From Lentzea fradiae (GTDB lineage: Bacteria; Actinomycetota; Actinomycetes; Mycobacteriales; Pseudonocardiaceae): 64,000 nt of DNA. The stretch is taken from contig NZ_FNCC01000014.1 in assembly GCF_900100955.1 (NCBI RefSeq), positions 182,762 to 246,761 of the forward strand, written 5' to 3'. The position numbers were made by a program, and so were the translations under genes. Every line of letters begins with the position of its first letter. Within the stretch, counting starts at the first letter, position 1. This document shows positions 59,471 through 64,000 of this stretch, one piece after another. A model generated the notes under the pieces. That model searched no databases. It worked only from the letters and a program-made list of their open reading frames with translations, and was not told where the DNA came from.

Positions 59471-60091
59471 CTAGGCGGCGTAGAACGCGCTGATCTCGAT
59501 CTTGCCGCCCGAGCACACCGACCCGAACGTCCACGGCACGCTCACCGGCGCCGTCTCGTTGGGCGGGATGGCCGCGGCCTTCGACGGCTCCGGCTGGCAG
59601 GCGCCCTTCACCGGCTCCTCACCCGCGGGGATGACGTTCCAGTGCAGGTTCGCCGCGGCTTTGGCGCCCGGTGCGAGCGTCACCGTCGTGGGTCCGGGGT
59701 CCGCCTTGCGCTCCAGCTTGGTCGGCACGGCGCCGGAGGCGTTCTCCAGCTGGAAGCCGCTGTACCCGTTCAGCGTGCAGGGTGCCGAGCCGGAGTTCGT
59801 CACGACGAACCTGCCGTACCGGTTGCCCGCGCCCGCGTCCGTCGGGACGACCTCACCCGTGAGCGTGGAGGAGTCGCAACGCTTCACGGCGGGCGCCGCC
59901 GCGTTCGACTCGGGGGCCCCGGACTCGGCGGCCTGCGAGACGGACGGGCCGGCGCTGGATGACGATGACGCCGACGACGACGTCGGGTCCGACGTCGGCA
60001 GCGTCTGCGACGCGCTGTCCGTTTCTCTCGTCCCGCAAGCCGTGGCGGAAGCGAGCACCAGCAGTCCACATGCGATCAACCGACGAGTCAT
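59471..60091 (-). CDS. DUF4232-type secreted lipoprotein
   Basis: A 206-residue lipoprotein with signal MTRRLIACGLLVLASATAC (lipobox Cys19). A Ser/Ala/Pro-rich linker (about 25-68) leads to a DUF4232-like domain: RCDSSTLTGEVVP, GRFVVTNSGSAPCTLNGYSGFQL, VTLAPGAKAAANLHWN and ending in VCSGGKIEISAFYAA. Two Cys pairs (CDSS/C..., CTL/C...) probably stabilise the immunoglobulin-like fold. Strong AGGAGG ribosome site before the ATG at 60091. Function unknown; such proteins are abundant on actinobacterial surfaces. Confidence 0.85.
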   Translation of the reverse strand: MTRRLIACGLLVLASATACGTRETDSASQTLPTSDPTSSSASSSSSAGPSVSQAAESGAPESNAAAPAVKRCDSSTLTGEVVPTDAGAGNRYGRFVVTNSGSAPCTLNGYSGFQLENASGAVPTKLERKADPGPTTVTLAPGAKAAANLHWNVIPAGEEPVKGACQPEPSKAAAIPPNETAPVSVPWTFGSVCSGGKIEISAFYAA

Positions 60092-60154
60092 GGGTGCACC
60101 TCCTATCGAAGGATGTGCCCGAATCACCGGAAGCCCACACAACCTGCCGGAAAT

Positions 60155-61216
60155 TCACCGGATCTGGTGGACGTCCCATCCGTCCGCGAGCTCGGCCATG
60201 CCGTCGACCGGGGCCGTCCAGATGTAGGTCCACGCGATCCGGCCGTCGGGCAGCACCACGCGCACGCGCCGGTAGTCGGTGCCCTCGTACTCGTCCAGCC
60301 CCGGCAGGGCCACCTCCGGCGACTTCAGCCGCAGCACGTGGCCGGGCACGCCCAGGCCGGCGCCGGGGCGCAGGGCGGGGTAGCCGAGGCCCGTGTCGAG
60401 CAACGTGCCGGGCAGGTGGGTCTTCTCGGAGTCCACGACGTGCGGCTCCATCAGGTGCCAGGCGCTTCCTCCCGGCTGGAGCGTGCCGTAGACGAACAGC
60501 AGCTCCGGCCACGCGTCGGCCGACGGGTCGCCGTGGACCTCGCTCACGTCCAGTCCGTCCGTCATCGCCGGCCTCTCGCCCAGCACGCGTGCGCCCCGCT
60601 GCGACACGTCCGCACAACGGACCATACGGCCGTTGAAAAGCACGGGCATCCGCTTCTTGGAGCCTGCCGTGTAGGCCAGCACGCTGTCGATGACGCCGCC
60701 GTTGTAGAGCACGACACGGCCCGTGTGCAGACGTACGAGCCGATAGCGCAGCCCGCGTCCCTCGCAGCGGTCCAGCACGCGCAGCTGTTCAGGCGTGGCG
60801 AACCAGATGGAGTGCTCCTCGACGACACCGGGAGCGCCCGCGAGAGTCGCGGGCCGCTGTCCGTCGCGCATCCGCAGACCCGCGGCCCAGACAGCAGAAA
60901 GGCCCTCGCACCGTGCGCGGAGCACGACTGCGGGGCCTTCGAGGCCCAGCTCCTCGCGGAGCCAGGTGAGCTTGCTCGGGTTGGCGTTGGAGCCGTACCC
61001 GAGCACCGGCATTCGGGCCGCCAGCGGCGGCTGACCGTGGTTTGCGAGCCATTGGTCTAGATCGATGTTCTCCGGCTCAACCCGCCATCCGGAGTCCATC
61101 GTGAGGTCCGGGCGCACTGGCCAGCCTGTTTCGTCCACGTGAACGAAACAGTGGTCTGGACGAGTGCCCGGGTAGGGCTCCGCCGGATGGCTTTCGTCGG
61201 TGAACGGTTGGGCCAT
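60155..61216 (-). CDS. Duplicated gamma-glutamylcyclotransferase (AIG2-like) protein
   Basis: A 353-residue protein with two GGCT-like modules. Module 1 (about 70-200) has VLGYGSNANPSKL and LDRCEGRGLRYRL; module 2 (about 240-350) has LFVYGTLQPGG and LDEYEGTDYRRVRV. In each, the YG-S/T strand binds the gamma-glutamyl group and the Glu of the EG motif is the catalytic acid, so both sites look intact. GGCTs cyclise gamma-glutamyl amines to 5-oxoproline. ATG at 61216. Single-module proteins are the rule, so the tandem form is worth noting. Confidence 0.82.
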   Translation of the reverse strand: MAQPFTDESHPAEPYPGTRPDHCFVHVDETGWPVRPDLTMDSGWRVEPENIDLDQWLANHGQPPLAARMPVLGYGSNANPSKLTWLREELGLEGPAVVLRARCEGLSAVWAAGLRMRDGQRPATLAGAPGVVEEHSIWFATPEQLRVLDRCEGRGLRYRLVRLHTGRVVLYNGGVIDSVLAYTAGSKKRMPVLFNGRMVRCADVSQRGARVLGERPAMTDGLDVSEVHGDPSADAWPELLFVYGTLQPGGSAWHLMEPHVVDSEKTHLPGTLLDTGLGYPALRPGAGLGVPGHVLRLKSPEVALPGLDEYEGTDYRRVRVVLPDGRIAWTYIWTAPVDGMAELADGWDVHQIR

Positions 61217-61367
61217 TGGTCCATTGTGCCAGCCGATCGTGTGAGAATGCGCCCCCTGATCGTGATACGTCCGATGTATTTGTCGGGCTATCGCGAAAAC
61301 AGTGAGAACGTTCACGAAGCATTCGGGTGAGCGACCCGATGTTCAACCGGCTCGGCTCCGGTCCGGC

Positions 61368-61715
61368 TCAGGGGCTGTCATAGCGCTGCTGCGCCTGGGA
61401 GATCTCCGGCTGGTTCGCCTCGATCCAGTGCGCGAGCGCCACGAGGTGGTTGGCGGCGCCCTTGCCGAGGGGCGTGAGGGCGTACTCGACGTGCGGCGGG
61501 ATCACCGGCTTCACGTCCCGGTGGACGAACCCGTCCCGCTCCAGCGTCCGCAGCGTCTGGGTGAGCATCTTCTCGCTGACGACGTTCTCCAGCTCCCGGC
61601 GCAGCGCGCTGAACCGCCACGACCCGCCGTCCGACAGCACGTGCAGGGCCATGACGCCCCACTTGCTGGTGACGTGCTCCATGATCGCGCGTTCCGGACA
61701 GTCGCTGATCTGCAT
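61368..61715 (-). CDS. HxlR-family regulator
   Basis: A 115-residue winged-helix regulator. The HxlR signature is CPERAIMEHVTSKWGVMALHVLSDG with the N-terminal Cys that in YodB/HypR relatives senses oxidants or quinones; RFSALRRELENVVSEKMLTQTLRTLERDGFV is the DNA-binding part, and VEYALTPLGKGA the wing. A GGAGGTGAGC ribosome site precedes the ATG. Divergent from a quinone-reductase-like gene, the same pairing as ytfH/qorB in E. coli, with an inverted repeat between. Confidence 0.92.
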   Translation of the reverse strand: MQISDCPERAIMEHVTSKWGVMALHVLSDGGSWRFSALRRELENVVSEKMLTQTLRTLERDGFVHRDVKPVIPPHVEYALTPLGKGAANHLVALAHWIEANQPEISQAQQRYDSP

Positions 61716-61729
61716 GCTCACCTCCGAGT

Positions 61730-61756
61730 AAGTACCCCACTCGAAAGTGGGTACTT
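61730..61756. promoter_or_regulatory. HxlR operator
   Basis: AAGTACCCCAC and GTGGGTACTT form an inverted repeat, imperfect by one extra C, around TCGAAA. This is the classic GTAC-centred operator type for HxlR regulators and lies in the 75-base space between the divergent genes. Confidence 0.75.
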
Positions 61757-61790
61757 TCCAGAGGTTAGCGCTCTCCCTACTGTTTGCGCC

Positions 61791-62549
61791 ATGACGATCC
61801 TCATCACCGGAGCAACCGGCCAGCTCGGCAACGCAGTCGTCCGCTACGTCCTCGACCGCACCGACGAGCAGGTCGTCGTCTCCGTCCGCAACCCGGACAA
61901 GTTCACGCTGACCGGCGTGGAGGTCCGCCAGGGCGACTTCGACCGGCCCGAGACCCTGAACTTCGCGGGCGCCGACAAGCTGCTGGTCATCTCCGCCGAG
62001 GCCCCCGACGCCGACACCCGCGTCCAGCAGCACAAGAACGCCGTCGCCAAGGCCGTCGAGCACGGCGTGGGCCACATCTTCTACACGAGCATCACCGACG
62101 CGGACACCTCACCGGCCGCCGTGGCCGTCGTGCACAAGGCCACCGAGGAGGCCATCCGCGCGACCGGCATCCCGTTCACGATCCTGCGCAACGGCATGTA
62201 CCACGAGAACTACCTCGGCGCGCTGGCCGGCGAGACCGTCGCCCTGTCCACCAAGGACGGCCGCGTCGCGAGCGCCGCCCGTGACGACTACGCCCTGGCC
62301 GCCGCCGTCGTGCTCACGACGCCGGGCCACGAGGGCCAGGTCTACGAGCTCACCGGCTCCACCTCGTGGTCGTTCCCCGAGCTCGCCGGCGACCGGTTCC
62401 GCGACGTGAGCGACGACGACCTGCTCGCCGCCGGTCTGCCCCCGATCATCGTGGACTTCTTCAAGTCCATCCGCGAAGGCGTGTTCGCCGAGGTGCGGCC
62501 CGACCTGGAGAAGCTGATCGGCCGTCCGACGCGGCCGATCCAGGTCTGA
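61791..62549 (+). CDS. NAD(P)H:quinone oxidoreductase, NmrA/QorB-like
   Basis: A 252-residue atypical short-chain dehydrogenase. Cofactor motif TGATGQLGNAVVRYVLDRT, then VRNPDKF (NADP phosphate contact), HIFYTSITDAD and IPFTILRNGMYHENYLGAL. It matches QorB (YtfG), which reduces quinones with NADPH. It should be derepressed when quinones or electrophiles inactivate the divergent HxlR protein. Convergent with the LysR gene, 7 bases apart. Confidence 0.9.
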   Translation: MTILITGATGQLGNAVVRYVLDRTDEQVVVSVRNPDKFTLTGVEVRQGDFDRPETLNFAGADKLLVISAEAPDADTRVQQHKNAVAKAVEHGVGHIFYTSITDADTSPAAVAVVHKATEEAIRATGIPFTILRNGMYHENYLGALAGETVALSTKDGRVASAARDDYALAAAVVLTTPGHEGQVYELTGSTSWSFPELAGDRFRDVSDDDLLAAGLPPIIVDFFKSIREGVFAEVRPDLEKLIGRPTRPIQV

Positions 62550-62556
62550 CCCGCGC

Positions 62557-63507
62557 TCAGGCCAGCTCGGGGTGCGCCTCCGGGTGGGCGTCCCACCACT
62601 TGCGGTACTCGGGGTTGCGGTCCAGCACCGACCGGTAGGCGTCGGCGGCGCACGCGAACACCTCGTGCGCCCGCCCCGCCACGGGAGAGTCCCGCCGGGT
62701 GGCCACGAAGATGTCCGTCATCAGCGGCATCCCGCGCAGCCGCCGGATCACGATGCCGTCCCCGCCCCTGGACGGCGCCGCGGCGAACGAGACGCAGCCG
62801 CCCGCCACCAGGCCGCGGGCCATGCTCGCCTCACCGGTGTGGTGCGTCAGCCGCGGCACGAACCCCGCGTCGGCGCACACCTGGAACATCTGGGTCCGCG
62901 AGCCGATGTGCTGCGGCGGTGGCGCCACCCAGTCGCGGCCGGCCAGCTGCGCCAGCTCGACGTCCTCCTGCTCCGCCAGCGGGTCGGTCTCCGGCAGCGC
63001 CACGAACGCCGGTTCGGTCACGAGCTTGCGCAGCTCGATGCCCGCGAGGTCGCGGGCGTGCATGCCGTCGAAGAACTCGAACAGGGCGACGTGCACCTGT
63101 CCCGCCTCCAGCATGTCCACGATCTCCGCCGACGACGGCCGCACCTCCGCGCGCACGTCGGCGTTGAGCTGCCGCAGGCGTTCGACGAGCGTGGCGAAGT
63201 ACAGGATCGGGATGCACCCGAAGAACAGCGGCCCGCGCCGGTCGGCGGGACGGGTCGAGCCGACCAGCTGTGCCATCTCGTCGAGCACCAGCCGCGCGGT
63301 GCCCAGCACGCGGCGGCCCAGGTCCGTGGGGACGCACCCGCTGCGCGTGCGGTCGAAGAGCTGACCGCCGACGAGTCTTTCGACCGTGCGCAGCTGCGCG
63401 GACAGGGCGGGCTGGGTGAGACCCAGCCGGGCCGCGGCCCTGGTCACGCTGCCCTCCTCGGCGATCGTGCGTACCGCGCGGAGGTGGCGGAGCTCCAACT
63501 CGGGCAT
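62557..63507 (-). CDS. LysR-family transcriptional regulator
   Basis: A 316-residue regulator. N-terminal winged HTH: LELRHLRAVRTIAEEGSVTRAAARLGLTQPALSAQLRTVERLVG, followed by a linker helix and a type 2 periplasmic-binding-like effector domain (about 95-295) with GPLFFGCIPILY. The ATG at 63507 has AAGG upstream; an in-frame ATG 60 bases earlier lacks support. No divergent target gene is present because the insertion sequence begins 131 bases upstream and may have displaced it. Confidence 0.9.
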   Translation of the reverse strand: MPELELRHLRAVRTIAEEGSVTRAAARLGLTQPALSAQLRTVERLVGGQLFDRTRSGCVPTDLGRRVLGTARLVLDEMAQLVGSTRPADRRGPLFFGCIPILYFATLVERLRQLNADVRAEVRPSSAEIVDMLEAGQVHVALFEFFDGMHARDLAGIELRKLVTEPAFVALPETDPLAEQEDVELAQLAGRDWVAPPPQHIGSRTQMFQVCADAGFVPRLTHHTGEASMARGLVAGGCVSFAAAPSRGGDGIVIRRLRGMPLMTDIFVATRRDSPVAGRAHEVFACAADAYRSVLDRNPEYRKWWDAHPEAHPELA

Positions 63508-63640
63508 AAAGACCTTGTATCCCCCTTCTGAATGCGCCGCCACCCTTCGATCGGGGCATAGTGACATCGGTCGTCCTCGCGGGACCAGAGGTCTTCCGGC
63601 CCGGCGCTATGCGGCAGCGCCGACGGGCCGGGTGCGGGTG

Positions 63641-63696
63641 AACCGCTCCCCGGAAGTTGGACTGGGAATCCAGTTCCGACTCTCCGGGGAGTGGTT
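63641..63696. repeat. Imperfect hairpin at the IS left end
   Basis: AACCGCTCCCCGGA faces TCCGGGGAGTGGTT (one mismatch), with further inner pairing between GGACTGG and CCAGTTCC. The structure overlaps the ribosome site of orfA. In IS elements such hairpins block translation of transposase from outside transcripts; that role is inferred here. Confidence 0.65.
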
Positions 63697-63698
63697 CG

Positions 63699-64000
63699 TT
63701 GCGTCCACAGAGTTCGTTGTCTGAGCAGCAGCGGGAGTCCGCTGTTGCGTTGTTCGAGGCCGGGTATGGCAGAGATGCTGTCGCGACCCGGTTGGAGGTG
63801 TCCGCGGCGGCGGTGCGACGCTTGCACGATCGTTGGAGGTTGTGGAGCGCGGGAGCGCTGATGGACAAGCCGGACAGACGGTCGTTCACCTTCGAGTTCA
63901 AGCTCGAGGTCGTGCGTCGCTATGTCAGCGGTGAGGCGACCGCGCTCGAGCTGGCCCGCGAGCACGACCTGTCCTCGCCCAAGCTGATCGAGTCGTGGGC
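63699..64000 (+). CDS. IS3-family transposase orfA (3' end outside window)
   Basis: An open frame from TTG 63699 to the edge (100 codons) preceded by GGGGAG at proper spacing. It holds two helix-turn-helix units: LFEAGYGRDAVATRLEVSAAAVRRLHDRW (about 18-46) and EFKLEVVRRYVSGEATALELAREHDL (about 67-92). This double HTH arrangement is typical of IS150/IS3-type InsE proteins, which bind the ends and are joined to the DDE domain by frameshifting. The catalytic orfB must lie beyond the window. Confidence 0.8.
   Translation, partial: MRPQSSLSEQQRESAVALFEAGYGRDAVATRLEVSAAAVRRLHDRWRLWSAGALMDKPDRRSFTFEFKLEVVRRYVSGEATALELAREHDLSSPKLIESW

Larger units (their letters stand above)
63639..64000 (+). mobile_element. 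Left part of an IS3-family insertion sequence
   Basis: TGAACCGCTCCCCGGA at 63639 looks like the left terminal repeat typical of IS3-family elements (TGAACCG...). It is followed by a long imperfect hairpin (63641-63696) and a transposase orfA reading in from 63699. The right end is outside the window, so length and target duplication cannot be read. Confidence 0.72.

Noticed and set aside
60893..60942. Hairpin-like AAGGCCCTCGCA / TGCGGGGCCTT inside the GGCT-like gene
   Set aside because: It lies in well-conserved coding sequence (AVVLRAR...AVWAAG) and the pairing is easily produced by GC-rich codons.
61139..61330. 63-codon plus-strand frame before the HxlR gene
   Set aside because: No ribosome site, partly antisense to the GGCT-like gene start, and no recognisable domain; the stretch more likely carries the GGCT promoter.

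Overview
The window reads as chromosomal DNA of a high-GC actinomycete, most likely a Pseudonocardiaceae member (Lentzea/Saccharothrix/Actinosynnema type). This is inferred from strong G/C bias at third codon positions, many GTG starts, ATGA/GTGA stop-start overlaps, leaderless-type promoters and actinobacterial marker genes (sepH, DUF2530, DUF2537, EspC-like and PPE-like proteins). The order MarR - SpoU methylase - DUF2537 - sepH - serC, with gltA further on, resembles the mycobacterial block around Rv0880-Rv0896, so most of the window looks like old core chromosome.

1-20.7 kb: a truncated NCS2 purine permease; DUF2530; a small Phd-like antitoxin/toxin pair; an orphan FetB-type permease whose 3' end carries an iron-box-like sequence; a GCS2-type glutamate-cysteine ligase; a SpoU methyltransferase; a MarR regulator divergent from a SnoaL-like protein over phased repeats; a heterodimeric ABC exporter; three small membrane proteins; sepH; a two-component system divergent from a lipoprotein/adaptor/MacB-like efflux operon; and serC.

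20.9-38.7 kb: a NarL-type two-component system fused by overlaps to an ABC-2 drug-type exporter; a compact urease operon ureAB-C-F-G-D without ureE; pdxH; asnB; an EntS-like MFS exporter; a lipoprotein; an APC amino acid permease; an AAA ATPase coupled to an MBL-fold hydrolase; an aldose-epimerase-like protein; an amidohydrolase.

39-46.7 kb: acyl-CoA dehydrogenase divergent from a TetR repressor and sugar kinase; citrate synthase gltA; photolyase; an ABC-2 exporter of NatAB type.

46.8-58.7 kb is the accessory-looking part. A YbaB-like / EspC-like / WXG-PPE-like trio suggests type VII secretion or a related system. It is followed by a glpD - TetR - alkyl-DHAP-synthase-like cluster, a quinone-reductase-like MDR protein, and a tightly overlapping five-gene minus-strand operon. 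That operon holds two tandem paralogous small helical proteins, a soluble three-lobed FtsK/SpoIIIE-type ATPase with one intact nucleotide site, an unknown helical protein and a GNAT acetyltransferase. I consider this operon the best candidate for an undescribed system.

58.9-64 kb: a hypothetical protein, a DUF4232-type lipoprotein, a duplicated gamma-glutamylcyclotransferase-like protein, an HxlR regulator divergent from a QorB-like reductase, a LysR regulator, and the left end of an IS3-family insertion sequence running off the window. No tRNA, rRNA or CRISPR array was seen, and no gene-free stretch exceeds about 240 bases.
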